64,000 nt of DNA from positions 54,079,069 to 54,143,068 of the forward strand of contig OY747712.1 in NCBI GenBank assembly GCA_963556495.2, written 5' to 3'. Positions 1 through 11,710 of the stretch are shown here, piece after piece (the stretch's first letter is position 1; every line of letters begins with the position of its first letter). Below the pieces are notes generated by a model. The model was not told the origin of the DNA. It did no database searches and saw nothing but the letters and a program-made list of their open reading frames with translations. This DNA comes from Valencia hispanica (lineage: Eukaryota > Chordata > Actinopteri > Cyprinodontiformes > Valenciidae). The position numbers and the translations under genes were made by a program.

Positions 1-1199
1 CCCCATAACGACTTTTTTTCCAAAAAACGCCTAGCGACAAATCTAGAGACATTTCTGACCACCCTTAGCTACTTTTTGTGAGACTTTGTCACCGATATTC
101 TCTACAGATTAGAGAGTCGGCTTGTTCTGCATCTAGACTGTTTTCACACACTCAGAATAGGAATGATCTGCGCACTTGCATGCAGTATTATCACAGTTCT
201 CGGTTCATTTCACCCACTTACAAACAAAGTTGTTCTGTGTGTAAAATTAACTAACCTTTTATTTAGAAGTGGAACAACATCCTTTAAACTGAAGCGCTTG
301 ATGTGACGAGTAAAAAAGCACACAGAGAGCGCAGACTTTCGCTCGTTCTTATATTTAGCAACATTTCTACGCAAAAGTACAAGATGGTAGATACCACACA
401 ATGTGTAAAATTGTTCCTACGCAGGAAATACGCACAGATCTGTGCGTAAGTACGGTTGATAAATGATGGCCCTGGTTCCCACGTTCTCCTTTACCTCGTT
501 CCAAGTTTCCACACAGCTCAGTTCAAGGTTGTTCCTAGTTGACCTTCCACGATTGGCAGTTTAGTTTCCTTTGTCATTTTCATCCTCTGTTTCATCTCTT
601 CTTACTCCATTGGAGCCTCCATGATCACGTCAATGTTCATGTGCTTCCTTCCCACCCTCCAGTGGCTACCTGTAAGCTCATCGTCTAATTATCTTATCTC
701 CAAAGTTAAAACTATACTCACCTCTCAGCTTACCTTCCATCTCTGGACCATCATCATTATCTCCTCCTCAGTCGCCACACAGCCACCCTCCCAGATTCCA
801 CTCACTCCTCTCTGGTGTTTCCTACCATCATCTACAGTAAGATTAAAATTCACTCTCTGTAATATAAGTATTTAGACCTCCATTCAAGTTCTCCTGCAGT
901 GTTCCAGCTCCCAGTCCTCAGCAGTTCCCGGTTCCACATCTCACACTCTCATCTTCATCATCTTCAATCTTTGAAATCGAATTTGTCTCCTGAGAGATTT
1001 GTGCATGTAGGTCAGGCAGCGTAACAAAACCATGACAGTGTCCTTTCTTGAACTGAAGCCGAAGTGGTCGCTAAAATACGGAGGCTATAAAGCAAAACTA
1101 GCTTATATTGAGGCTCTAGATATAATTTATAACACTTATAAATTACATTATCAAATAATTTAACTTGCTGCTTCATCTCACTAAAGAAACCCTGATATA
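1..1199. other. No gene recognised; AT-rich repeat-like left edge
   Basis: I see no convincing coding region. The first 110 bases carry the phrase 'agcgacaaatctag' and runs of 'gactttttt'. A related phrase recurs near 9560-9585, so this is probably the end of a dispersed fish repeat that starts outside the window. The ORFs of 60-85 codons here have no recognisable domain and biased composition, and I do not call them genes. Confidence 0.5.
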
Positions 1200-1412
1200 T
1201 TAGGGATTGCTGAAGGACTGCTGTGGTTGGAAAGTCTGCCCAACCTCACGCCAATGACTGACGCAATCTGCTGGGATTCCTTAAATAGGAAACTTTTTAA
1301 CTGATTGGAATGTTTGTATAAATGTATTGAATTGACTTCTTGTTAAGTGCCTTGAGATGACATCTGTTGTGAATTGGCGCTATATAAATAAACTGAATTT
1401 AATTTAATTGAA
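1200..1412 (+). mobile_element. L2-type LINE 3' end, severely 5'-truncated
   Basis: About 210 bp matching the last part of the L2 3' UTR seen many times in this window. It runs from 'agggattgctgaagg' to 'gaattggcgctatataaataa' and a degenerate (TTGAA)n-like tail. It has no coding content. It lies on the opposite strand to the longer L2 copy that begins at 1981. Confidence 0.85.
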
Positions 1413-1980
1413 TCTGACTGGTTAACCTCCACAGCAACTCAGCTGCAGACAGCTTTAAAGATCAAACCAGCTCATGGCAGCTAACTACTTTTCTATAGTA
1501 GTGTTAGCAGCTCTGAGAGATGTAGATGTTTAAAGTGGAGAGATAAAAAAAATTTATGATATCTTCAGCACACAGACTTGAGGTAAATATATTAATAACA
1601 TTTCAACTTATTTCGATATAAAAATATTATACATTTATATTATATATTTATTTATTACTGGGGCTGTGGTATTTATTTCTCCCAGCCCGTAGTAGACCGA
1701 GAAGTTCATCCAGCCCTGCAGCAGCCTAATAAACTGAAAGTCAGATGTTTTATCTGCAGCAAAACCACTTCTATGTTTGGTGAGGGGAGCGAGGGGAGAT
1801 CTGAACTACTATTGCAAGGGCGATGGGGAAGAAAAGATAAATAACAATTTTATATAACTTCAATATAAGGCCTATATTTTTCTTCAGAAACAGGTCTATA
1901 AAAAACAAAATTGGCCATAATTTGATAGTTGGAGGGCACAGTTCAGTTCAGTTCAATTGGCTTGGGACAAATTCTATCCA
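1413..1980. other. Spacer between two L2 fragments
   Basis: AT-rich sequence with no ORF of interest and no inverted or direct repeat that I could define. Confidence 0.4.
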
Positions 1981-4466
1981 ATTTCAATTCAGTTTATTTA
2001 TATAGCGCCGATTCACAACAGATGTCATCTCAAGTCACTTAACAAGAAGTCATTTCAATACATTTATACAAACATTCCAATCAGTTAAAAGGTTTCCTAT
2101 TTAAGGAATCCCAACAGATTGCGTCAGTCATTGGCGTGAGGTTGGGCCCCGTAGATGCAGACTTTCCAACCACAGCAATCCTTCAGCAATCCCTCATACT
2201 GAGCAAGCATGTAGCGACGGTGGAGAGGAAAAACTCCCCTTTAACAGGAAGAAACCTCCAACAGAACCAGGCTCAGTAGGAGCGGCCATCTGCCACGACC
2301 GTCTGGCGGTTTGAGAAGACAGAGCAGAAACACAGAAGGAACAGAAGATCTGATATAAGAGAACTTTCTATGTTACAGAAAGTAAAAAATTGATAACAGG
2401 ACACAGTGGATGTTCAGTTACTGGGAGCATCATCCCAGTCGATGCCCCCCGTCCAACAGGGCATTGCAGCCAAGCAGGATACCAGACCAGGTATATCTTC
2501 TATGGAGAGAAAACAAAGTTAACAGTCGAAAAAACAGAATGTACTGTAATACAACTGGAGAGTAGTAGGAGAAAAGGAAGTAGCAGAGTGAAGAAAATTG
2601 GTAAGTCCCTGTCCTCCAGCAGTCTACGCCTATAGCAGCATAACTACAGAGATAGCTCAGGATGACCTAAGCCACTCTAACTATAAGCTTTATCAAAAAG
2701 GAAAGTTTTAAGCCTGGCCTTAAAAGTAAACAGAGTGTCTGCCTCACGGACTAAAGCTGGGAGCTGGTTCCACAGGAGAGGAGCCTGATAACTAAAAGAT
2801 CTGCCTCCCATTCTACTTTTAGAGATCCTAGGAACTACACGTAAACCTGCAGTCTGAGAGCAAAGTGCTCTGTTGGAAACAATCAGATCTCTGATGTATA
2901 ATGGAGCTTGATTATTATGGGCTTTGTATGTAAGAAGAAGGATCTTAAATTGTATTCTGGATTTAACAGGGAGCCAATGAAGGAAAGCTAAAACAGGAGA
3001 AATGTGATCTCTCTTTTTAATATTCATCAAAACTCTTGCTGCCGCATTTTGGATCAACTGAAGGCTTTTAATGGCATTTTGTGGACTTCCTGATAGTAAA
3101 GAATTACAGTAGTCCAGCCTTGAGGTAACAAATGCATGGACTAGTTTCTCAGCATCACTCCTGGACAGGATGTTTCTAATTTTAGCAATATTCCGGAGGT
3201 GAAAGAAGGAAATCCTAGAAACCTGTTTAATATGGGATTTAAATGTCAAGTCTTGGTCAAAAATAACGCAGAGGTTCTTTACGTTATTACTGGGGGCCAA
3301 TTTAATGCCATCCAGATGAAGTAACTGACTAATCAGTTTCTTTTTTAGAACTTCTGGTCCAAAGACAGCAACTTCTGTTTTGTCAGAATTTAAAAGCAAC
3401 AATTTTAGAGTCATCCATGTTTTTATGTCTTCCAGACATGCCTGTAATCTACCTAACTGACTGGGTTAATCAGGATTTATGGATAAATATAGTTGTGTAT
3501 CATCGGCATAGCTGTGGAAATTTATCCCATGCTGTCTAATGATTCGACCAATTAGAAGCATATATATGGTGAGAAGAATTGGTCCAAGCACAGAACCCTG
3601 TGGAACTCCACAAGTAACCCTTGAGAGTGAAGAAGATTTATCATTTAGATGAACAAACTGGAATCTGTCAGACAAATATGATTTAAACCAGCCTAGTGCT
3701 GTTCGTTTGATCCCTGCAACATGTTCAAGCCTTTCTAGGAGAATATTATGATCGAAGTGTCAAAAGCAGCACTGAGATCTAACAAAAGCAGAACAGACAC
3801 AAGTCCATTATCTGAGACCATGAGAATATCATTAGTAACCTTCACCAGTGCTGTTTCAGTGCTATGATGAGCTGTAAAACCTGACTGAAACTCTTCAAAC
3901 AGCTCGTTACTGTTTAGATGCTCACAGACTTGATTAGCAACTATCTTTTCAAGAATTCTGGATAAGAAAGGAAGGTTAGATATAGGTCTGTAATTCACTA
4001 AGTCATCTTGATCAAGGGAAGGTTTCTTGAGTAAAGGTTTAATTACAGCTATTTTAAATTCCTGTGGTACGTATCCGTTTACTAAGGATAGATTCATCAC
4101 ATCCAAAATGGGGCCAGGAACCAAATTGAACACTTCCTTAAATAATTTGGTTGGGTTTGGGTCCAACACACAAGTTGAAGGTTTAGATGAGGCTAATATT
4201 TTTGATAATTCCGAAAGCTCAACTGAATCAAAACAGCCTAAGCACAAATGAGGTTCTGCAGTTCTTTCCGATGCTTCCTCATTTACTGAGGAAGAAGTAA
4301 TCATGTTTGGGAGGATGCCAATGATTTTATTTTTAATAAAATTAATTTTATTTATGAAGAATCCCATAAAATCATCACTGCTAAGAGCTGGGGGAATAGT
4401 TGGCTCAACAGAGCTATGACTCTGTAAGTTTGGCAACTGTACTAAAAAGAAACCTAGGATTGTATA
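1981..4466 (-). mobile_element. L2-type LINE, 5'-truncated, RT region plus 3' UTR
   Basis: A minus-strand L2 copy of about 2.5 kb. Its 3' tail appears on the plus strand as 'caattcagtttatttatatagcgcc' at 1985. The 3' UTR fills about 1981-2670, and RT coding remnants run to 4436. The match to the other L2 copies stops shortly after 'aagaaacctaggattg' near 4460, so endonuclease and ORF1 are missing. This is the usual 5' truncation of LINE insertions. Confidence 0.92.
2677..4436 (-). pseudogene. L2 reverse transcriptase remnant, three frames
   Basis: The C-terminal half of an L2-type reverse transcriptase, which copies element RNA at the nicked target site. Read on the minus strand, 3735-4436 holds the N-terminal RT region ([27 protein letters not shown]) and motif A ([11 protein letters not shown]). 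3466-3675 holds motif B ([12 protein letters not shown]) and the catalytic YADDT box. 2677-3414 holds the thumb and C-terminal domain ending FKARLKTFLFDKAYS. The breaks between the blocks are frame changes or small deletions, for example just after AAFDT, so no full protein can be made. The same protein recurs at 22-26 kb and 37-57 kb. Confidence 0.9.
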
Positions 4467-5746
4467 TTAGTAAACTAGTACTTCTGTGTTATCTGTACAC
4501 CCTACTTAGCAGAAGTCTCACTCACCAAGCAGAGGCACATCTAGGATCAGCATTGATTGATGGTCTGGTGTGACTGATGGCAGCCAAATCATTTTATCTA
4601 TCAAACTTTTTTATTAATAGTGAAATGTTACTGTGGAGGGGGACAGGCAGGCATCCACATGGAACCACTCTTCAGAAAAAAAGGGCACTTGGGGCATCAT
4701 GGCGGAAAGAGGCAGGTGCCCAAGCCCCCTCCGCCCCGCTCCCCCACACGCCCCTTTGGCACAGTGATGTTTGCATTATCGCCTTTGTTTTGCAGCTCTC
4801 CAGTGTAGAAGTGGGACAGTAAACAGGACTTTTGAGTTGGAAACAGACCTCACATAATCCCATTTTAATTTTAAAACCACAATCTGAAAGAAGAAAAAAA
4901 ATTCAGGAAGACATTCTACCTTTCGCTCAGCTGTACTAAGCAGAGCATGTTGACAGGGTAATGTATACTGTCTATTGATGGATATTTTGCAGCATCATGA
5001 TAACATCTCATTGACTTGCCTTTAATCAGGCAGCCCCTGTTCACCCCTCCCTTTTGAAATCTCTTAAACAAAGCACCTGTGACTGAACAAGTCTGCCCTA
5101 ATGTATAACATTACATTATCCAACTGCACACCTTGAAACTCAATAGCAATAGCCCCTGAATAGATGGCAGTTAGTCAGATATTGTACCTACATTAGGGAC
5201 ATTACTACTTCCTTTGTGGTACGTTGTGTAAGTACTCTAATACTTTCCACTTACTGCCATGGATGATGTCCCTCCTTACAAGGGCACTCTAAGTCATAAA
5301 CACTGCCAGATTCATTCTTGTTGTACTTATGTTAGGGAAATTTGGTCGAAGTAGAAAAATCGTGCATAATCATGTCATTTAGTCACTCAATTCTGAGATA
5401 TGATGATATATTAAATGCTTGGAAAGGTTTAAAAGTTGAGAAAAAAATAAAGGAAATAGTTGAAATTTCTTTATATTCTTTAGAATATATATCATGTTTC
5501 AGCTTTCTGTAATAGCACATCTTTATTGTTAAGTAAATTGTTGTTTTGAGCTCTCATTGACTTGTTTGTTAAGCTCAATTAAAAAATCATCTTAGTAAGG
5601 AGATGTAAAGCAGTGGAGTTAACAGTTCAAACTTATTGATAGATTCCTCAAATCATTCAGGATCCCCCTGGCAGGATAACAGGCCCCAGCAAGTAGTGAA
5701 TACACTTTCCATCCATCTATGGCAAAATGTGTTGGTTTTTCATAGT
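4467..5746. other. Spacer without recognisable gene
   Basis: Mostly AT-rich single-copy-looking sequence. A short GC-richer stretch at 4625-4830 gives overlapping ORFs of 60-80 codons on both strands with low-complexity proline and serine content. I regard these as chance. No repeat family was recognised. Confidence 0.4.
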
Positions 5747-6472
5747 ACAATTGAGTCCAAAATTACTCACACCCCTGACATATTTAGGTACAAAATAAAG
5801 GGTGCTATTTTTAAATGAAATGTAAAAAACAACTTAAAGGAACATGGGGCAGGATTTGTCAATAAAATAAACATGAATGTCCAGTTTTTTAATGCTGTTG
5901 GGTGATGAAGCGTTATAAACTAAAAAGAATGAGCCCACCCACGTATCACTCCATTTTCTTAAACTGGCTGTGTGCTGCAAAATGTGCTGCAGTTCGGGGC
6001 CCCAATTTCCCGCCCTGTCCTACGGATGTGACGTCAATTGACACTGCGTGTGCGTTCTCGACAGCTAATTTTCTCTCCATATTAAAAGAGGAAGAAAAAT
6101 GGTTGCAGACCTCTATGGATTCAATTGAGAGAATGGCTTCTTCTGCAACTGGGAAACGATCAAGGACGACTCACAGCCCACTAAAAAGTGGCACTAAGAA
6201 AAAAAAGCATGCCACTGTGAAGAGGTATGTTTTTTTTGTGAAGCGTATGTGCGCTATCCCAGTTACTTGCAGCGCCGACCGCGTCGCTCGTGAGTTTTGT
6301 TTCTTCATTCTGTCCAATGCTCCTTTAATAATAAAAACATATGATACACCTTTCATGTTACTTTTAAAGGGAAACATCACTCATTTAATATCAGAAACAA
6401 AACGTATAGTTGATTGAAAAAAGTTTTTAACCCAAATTTGCCAGGGGTGTAAATATTTTTGGGCTTTACTGT
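5747..6472. mobile_element. Non-autonomous Tc1/mariner-like DNA transposon (TIR pair)
   Basis: The two ends are inverted copies of one another. The left end reads 'tccaaaattactcacacccc' at 5756, and the right end read in reverse gives 'gcccaaaaatatttacaccc'. Both run on into a shared 'ccctg' block, and both outer ends begin ACA(A/G)T. The interior has no transposase motif. A 171-codon plus-strand ORF (5902-6417) lies inside it but shows no known domain and crosses the nested element below. Confidence 0.6.
5834..6328. mobile_element. Small TIR element nested inside the 5747-6472 transposon
   Basis: The left boundary 'ttaaaggaacatg' and the right boundary 'caatgctcctttaa' are near inverted repeats with a TTAA-like edge. 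Interior features include a lysine-rich ORF segment (KSGTKKKKHATVKR). I treat it as a MITE-like insertion. The evidence is a short TIR pair only, so a database comparison is needed to settle it. Confidence 0.45.
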
Positions 6473-7244
6473 GGAATTAGAATAGCCTCCAGTTGCCCCC
6501 ATCTTCTTGCCTTCTTTCAGTATTGCATTCTGGTTCAGTGTGGTTTGCCTGCTTAGAGGCTGCCAGCCATATGGTGTAAAATTAAACTTGATCCATCAGA
6601 CTACAGCAACTTATTTTCCCCTATCTTTGAACCAGATCAGGGCCTGGCAGGTGAATTGTCCATGCTTTTATCGATTCAGATCAGTCCCAATAGGCACTCT
6701 TACTGCTCTATGGATAGGCCACCCCTTAGAACACAATATATAATTCACTAAGTGTTCTGACACCCCTTAATCTTTTAGATTGTATAATACAGTCAATTTT
6801 TACTCAGTGCAGCAGTGAGCTTTAGTCATCTATGAACCAACGAAAAATATATGAGTATGAATGTTTATTTTATTCTGGAGAGACGAAGAAAATTTCCCAC
6901 TAAGGAGGACAATAAAGTTCTATTCTATTCTATTCACAGGTCCATTGACTGATCTCCCTTTCATGAACCTCTGTAGGTCCTGACCAAACTGGAAACTCCT
7001 CACTAGACTTGTTTTTCAGGAGATTCTTGGTCCCTGCAATCAGTGGCTGTTTTTCTCTGGACCATGTGGCCCACCACTCAGAGTGATACAGCCATGAGGG
7101 TGGCATGAGTACTCAACTAAATTATGAAAAGATTTTCTCAGTTGTGCCCTGAATGACTTTTCTGTAACTAATTTGCATGTCAGGTGCAAGGAAATACGAC
7201 TGGGGCTGGGCAACAAACCTAAAATATACCCATATTGAAATTTG
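6473..7244. other. Spacer left of the Tc1 element
   Basis: No supported gene. Apart from the LINE tail near 6900 I see only ordinary AT-rich sequence. Confidence 0.4.
6879..6938 (+). mobile_element. LINE 3' tail with (TTCTA)n
   Basis: The string 'ggacaataaagttctattc' followed by repeated 'tattc' units resembles the 3' terminus of fish RTE/Rex-type LINEs, where 'aataaagt' precedes a pentamer repeat. Only the tail is recognisable. The rest of 6473-7244 shows no gene. Confidence 0.45.
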
Positions 7245-7446
7245 TAAAATTCAGCAAAAAAAGAAACGTCCTCTGACTTTCAACTGTTTTTACTTTCAGT
7301 AAACTTAATATGTGTAAATATTTGTATGAACACTAAAAGAGTCAACACCATAAGACATAAACTAAACATGTTTTACAGACATGTGACTAACAGAAATAGA
7401 ATAATGTGTCCTTGAATGAAGGGAGGCTCAAAATCAAAAGTACCAG

Positions 7447-9124
7447 TCAGTATCTGGTGTGGCCACCAGCTGCTTGAAGTACTGCAGTGCATCTCCTCCT
7501 CATGGACTGGACCAGATTTGTCAGTTCTTGCTGTGAGATGTTACCCCACTCTTCCACCAAGACACTTGTTAGTTCCTGGACATTTCTGGGGGGAATGGCC
7601 CTAGCCCTCACCCAGCGATCCAACAGGTCCCTCACGTGCTCAATGGGATTGAGATCCGGGCTCTTTGCTGGCCATGGCAGAACACTGACATTGCTGTCAT
7701 GCAGAAACTCACGCACAGAACGAGCAGTATGGCTGGTGGCATTGTCCTGCTGGAGGATCATGTCTGGATGAGCATGCTTGCTTATAGTACTTCCTTTTCT
7801 CCTACGACTCTCCAGTTGTATTACAGTACATTCTGTTATTTCGACTGTTAACTTTGTTTTCTCTCAGTGTTTTTCTCTCCATAGAAGATATACCTGGTCT
7901 CGTATCCTGCTTGGCTGCAATGCCCTGTTGGACGGGGGGCATCGACTGGGATGATCCTCCCATTAACTGAACATCCACTGTGTCCTGTTATCAACTTTTT
8001 ACTTTCTGTAACATAGAAAGTTCTCTTATATCAAAGCAGAAACACAGAAGGAACAGAAGATCTGTCTTCTCAAACCCCCAGACGGTCGTGGCAGATGGCC
8101 GCTCCTACTGAGCCTGGTTCTGTTGGAGGTTTCTTCCTGTTAAAGGGGAGTTTTTCCTCTCCACCGTCGCTACATGCTTGCTCAGTATGAGGGATTGCTG
8201 AAGGATTGCTGTGGTTGGAAAGTCTGCATCTACGGGGCCCAACCTCACACCAATGACTGACGCAATCTGCTGGGATTCCTTAAATAGGAAACTTTTTAAC
8301 TGATTGGAATGTTTGTATAAATGTATTGAAATGACTTCTTGTTAAGTGCCTTGAGATGACATCTGTTGTGAATTGGCGCTATATAAATAAACTGAATTGA
8401 ATTGAATTGAATGCATAAAGGGTACCACATGAGGGAGGAGGATGTCTTCCCTGTAGCGCAAGGCATTGAGATCGCCTGCAATGACAACAAGCTCAGTCCG
8501 ATGGTGATGTGATATACCGCCCCAGACCATGACGGACCCCCCACCTCCAAATCGATCCCGCTCCAGGATACAGACCTCGGTGTAACGTTCATTCCTTCGA
8601 CGATAAACACGAATCCATCCATCACCCCTGGTGAGACAAATCCATGACTCATCAGTGAAGAGCACTTTTTGCCACTCCTGTCTGGTCCAGCGAAGGTGGG
8701 TTTGTGCCCATAGGCGGCGTTGTTGCTGGTGATGTCTGGTAAGGACCTGCCTTACAACAGGCCTACAAGCCCTCAGTCCAGCCTCTCTCAGCCTATTGCG
8801 GACAGTCTTAGCACTGATGGAGGGATTGTGTGTTCCTGGTGTGACTCGGGCAGTTGTTGTGGCCATCCTGTACCTGTCACGCAAGTGTGATATTCAGATG
8901 TATCGATCCTGTGCAGGTGTTGTTACACGTGGTCTTCCACTGCGAGGATGATCAGCTGTCCTTCCTGTCTCCCTGTAGTGCTGTCTTAGGCGTCTCACAG
9001 TGCGGACATGGCAATTTATTGCCCTAGCCACATCAGCAGTCCTCATGCCTCCCTGCAGCATGCCTAATGCACGTTCACGCAGATGAGCAGGGACCCTGGG
9101 CATCTTTCTTTGGGTGTTTTTCAC
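7447..9124 (-). pseudogene. Tc1 transposase, disrupted by one stop and one L2 insertion
   Basis: A DDE transposase for cut-and-paste movement at TA targets. 8894-9124 encodes the paired helix-turn-helix DNA-binding part (MPRVPAHLRERALGMLQGGM, ending AQDRYI). A TGA at 8894-8896 then stops the frame. The reading continues in the same frame from 8884 through the first catalytic Asp (LFTDESW). The frame is lost at the L2 insertion near 8411 and resumes at 7761 with the second Asp (LQQDNA) and the Glu (NPIEHV). Exactly 34 residues separate the last D and E, the DD34E spacing of Tc1 elements. The catalytic residues themselves are intact. The protein is dead because of the stop and the insertion. 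Confidence 0.93.
7786..8411 (+). mobile_element. L2-type LINE 3' end inserted in the Tc1 transposase
   Basis: The sequence runs from 'tacttccttttctcctacg' through the L2 3' UTR to 'gaattggcgctatataaata' and (TTGAA)n ending at about 8411, in plus orientation. The flanks 'gagcatgc' on the left and 'atgcataaag' on the right share 'atgc', a possible very short target duplication. A segment around 8030 is shorter than in the other L2 copies. The insertion is younger than the Tc1 copy it interrupts. Confidence 0.88.
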
Positions 9125-9469
9125 AGTCGGTAGACAAGTCTCTTTAGTGTCCTGCGTTTTTAGAACTGTGACCTTAAATGCCTACTTTCTGTAAGCTGTT
9201 AAGGTCTTAACGACCATTCCACAGATGCATGTTAATTAATTGATTATGGTTAATTGAACATGCATGGAAAACATTGTTTAAACCCTTTACAATGAAGATC
9301 TGTAAAGTTATTTGGATTTTTACATTATTGTTGAAATACACAGTCCTGAAAAAGGGACGTTTCTTTTTTTGCTGAGTTTATAATCAACGTCATTTTCCCC
9401 ATGTCTGTGTTTTTTGTTAAGTGAAAAGATGTAGTTTGGCGATGCTCATGTCCTTTTAAGAGCCTGTAC

Positions 9470-9585
9470 TACATTACGGACTGGATGCAGCGTTTCCAAC
9501 TTAGTGACTTTGTTGCTATATTTAGCAAGTTTTTAGACTATTTTAGCGACTCTTTCTAAAAATAGACTAGCAACAAATCTAGCCA
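9470..9585. repeat. Dispersed repeat related to the left edge of the window
   Basis: It contains 'tagcgactctttctaaa' and 'gcaacaaatctag', similar to bases 1-60 of the window. No ends or coding content could be defined. Confidence 0.35.
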
Positions 9586-10155
9586 AGGCAAGAAAATTTT
9601 ACTTGTATAGCACACTTTCAACAGCAAGGTAATTCAAGTTGCTTTACATAAAAACAGCATAAAGCATAAAACACACATATAACATATGATACAGGAAAAC
9701 ATTACTCAAAGGAAACTCTAAACAGATTATTTTTAGTTGTGATTTAAAAGAACTCAGTATTTCAGCAGCTTTGCAGTTGTCTGGAAGTTTGTTCCAGATT
9801 AGAGGAGTATAGAAACTGAAAGCTGCTTCTCCATGTTTGGTTCTTATTCTAGGGATGTTCAGTAGACTGGAATTAGAGGACCTGAGTGGTCTGGGGGGTT
9901 GGTATAGTAACAACAGATCTTCAATATACTTTGGTGCTAAGCCATTCAGTGATTTATAAACTAGTAAAATTATTTAGAAGTCTATTCTCTGAGCTACAGG
10001 GAGCATGTGTAAGGACTTTAGAACTGGGGTGATGTGCTCTACTTTCCTGGTTCTAGTGAGGAACACGAGCGGCAGCGTTCTGGATCAGCTGCAGCTGTTT
10101 GATTGGCTTTTTAGGCAGACCTGTGAAGACGCTGTTGCAGTAATCAATCCGATGT
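9586..10155 (-). mobile_element. LINE 3' fragment, second family with (TTGCC)n tail
   Basis: The plus strand shows the reversed tail 'tatagcacactttcaacag' preceded by 'caaggcaag', which is the (CTTGC)n-type tail. The coding remnant on the minus strand (9644-9913) has PRPLRSSNSSLLNIPRIRTK and FYTPLIWNKLPDNCKAAE, the C-terminal RT signature shared with 14027-14838 and 32741-36125. The match ends at about 10155 ('gttgcagtaatcaatccga'). Confidence 0.82.
9644..9913 (-). pseudogene. C-terminal RT fragment of second LINE family
   Basis: An 89-codon open stretch with the conserved end of an L2/CR1-group RT: PRPLRSSNSSLLN, KHGEAAFSFYTPLIWNKLPD and FKSQLKI. No catalytic motif is included. It is a truncated relic. 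Confidence 0.8.
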
Positions 10156-10867
10156 TTTTGGAGACTCTGACATAAAGAACGTATCTTTTTTACTCATCAA
10201 GCAGCGGTGCAGCAGTGGGCTCCTCCCCCATTCCAGACAGTTTACAACAGGTGGCCAGTCCAGCAGATCTCGTCAGAGCAGATGTTAACCCTGCGATGTT
10301 TAAAGCCACCGCTGGCTGACATTACAAGTGCTTGGTCAGGATTTAAATGTAAAAGTTCCTGTCTAAAATAAACCACCAACACACAAAAAAGATTTCACTA
10401 TCATAACCTCAGTCACTCACCATGTCCACTATGTGTGCGCCTCTCTGTGACTGACTTTAAATGGTTGTCATGTCTGGATTATCAGAAGTACAGAAAGGAG
10501 TGGGAATCAAACCCTCAATTAAAAGGCTGGTTGAAGTAGTTTATAGGAGATGTTACACAGGCCTACTGTCTGCATTGTAAGGTTGATTTTTATTGCCACA
10601 ATTAGTGACAAAAATTACATGCATTTAAACATACTCCAAAGGCAAAACTTTATAACAGTCCCAGCCCAACCGCAGTGCCGCCAATAGTTAAACATATTCA
10701 ACAAAATAAATAAAAAAATGATTCTCCTCTCCTACAGCTTCTATTACAATTACATACACAATATGCAGACAACACAATGACATTATTCAGTGATTTCAGT
10801 GACTTTTGGGACAGTCAATATCTACTTTCCATCCTAAGTAGTTGGCAACACTGTAAGAGAAAGATGG
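10156..10867. other. Spacer without recognisable gene
   Basis: Mixed composition. No ORF with a known domain, no TIR pair and no tail that I could define. Confidence 0.4.
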
Positions 10868-11275
10868 TGTCAGGGAGTATGCGGTGTGGTGCATGGACCC
10901 AAACGCAGACGCCGTGGGAAGGTGCAGGATATTTATTAAAGTGCTACTGGCTGAACTGGTGATGATGGTGACGGCAGGAATGGAGAGGCAGGACAGGAAA
11001 CAGCAGGACAACACACCATGGAGACATAGACAATACCAGGATCCGGCGCTGAGTTAGGGGAAGTGACAGTTTATAAAGGCAGAATGTAAAGAGGATTAGG
11101 TGTGGTTGATGGGAGAGACACAGGTGAGGACAATGATGAGGAGAGGGTGAAAAGGGCAGCATGACAGCTGGTGAGCAAATGGAGGAGGGTTCAAATATTG
11201 AAGCGGTGGTGGGGGGGTAGAGATGGTTGAGGAGGAAGAGGAGAACCACAGCCTCATCTAGAGAAATAAACTTGT
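10868..11275 (-). mobile_element. Unclassified retroelement end (possible LTR part)
   Basis: It begins 'tgtcaggg' and carries 'catggacccaaacgcagac' followed about 20 bases later by 'atttattaaag'. A second locus at 59346 begins 'tgtcaggt' and carries 'catggacccaaatgcagaa', then 'tttattgg'. Read on the minus strand, each ends in 'cctgaca' with an AATAAA about 60 bases before the end. That fits the 3' part of an LTR or another polyadenylated retroelement. No gag, pol or protease motif is visible. The right limit is approximate. Confidence 0.45.
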
Positions 11276-11710
11276 CTTTTTGCGGTGGGGTAGTTATCGT
11301 CCATTTATAGTTATCGAGGTGAACTGCTCAGTATATCCTGATACTGATTTGAGGCCATATTGCCCAGCCCTATGTACGACTAATGACACCATAGTTAGTA
11401 TCTGGTCCTAGCTTTAATTCGGTGCTGAATTAAAGGGCTATTTTGGTGTTTTTTTAATGAATCTAGATTACATTTGTTTATTAATAATTCAAAGCTTGAG
11501 GTATTGTTTTAGAACCTAAAACTTCTCCTAAACGTCTCCACAACATTCCGCCTGACCATTCTGCTGTGTTACTTGGTCTCAATGAGGCTCCATAAACCTC
11601 TGAAGCCTTCACTGAACAGTTGCATTTATATTGGAATTAAATGCCCTACTCATGGGTAGACCTTATTACTTTCAGTTGATTTATTGAGGTAAATTGGTAC
11701 ACTGGATTTT
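11276..11710. other. Spacer without recognisable gene
   Basis: AT-rich sequence with no supported gene or repeat. Confidence 0.4.

Larger units (their letters stand above)
7245..9382 (-). mobile_element. Tc1-like DNA transposon, split by an L2 insertion
   Basis: The terminal inverted repeats share 'cagcaaaaaaagaaacgtcc', at 7252-7271 on the left and as the reverse complement near 9355-9376 on the right, with TA dinucleotides at both outer edges. The transposase reads on the minus strand from 9124 to 7447. Without the 0.63-kb L2 inserted at about 7786-8411 the element would be about 1.5 kb, normal for Tc1 elements. Confidence 0.93.

Noticed and set aside
4027..4251. A 74-codon plus-strand ORF ([18 protein letters not shown]...) that recurs in each L2 copy
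   Set aside because: It is antisense to the RT coding sequence and is conserved only because the RT codons are repeated.
5902..6417. A 171-codon ORF with a Lys-rich segment
   Set aside because: It crosses both boundaries of a nested TIR element and has no known domain. An ORF of this length is plausible by chance.
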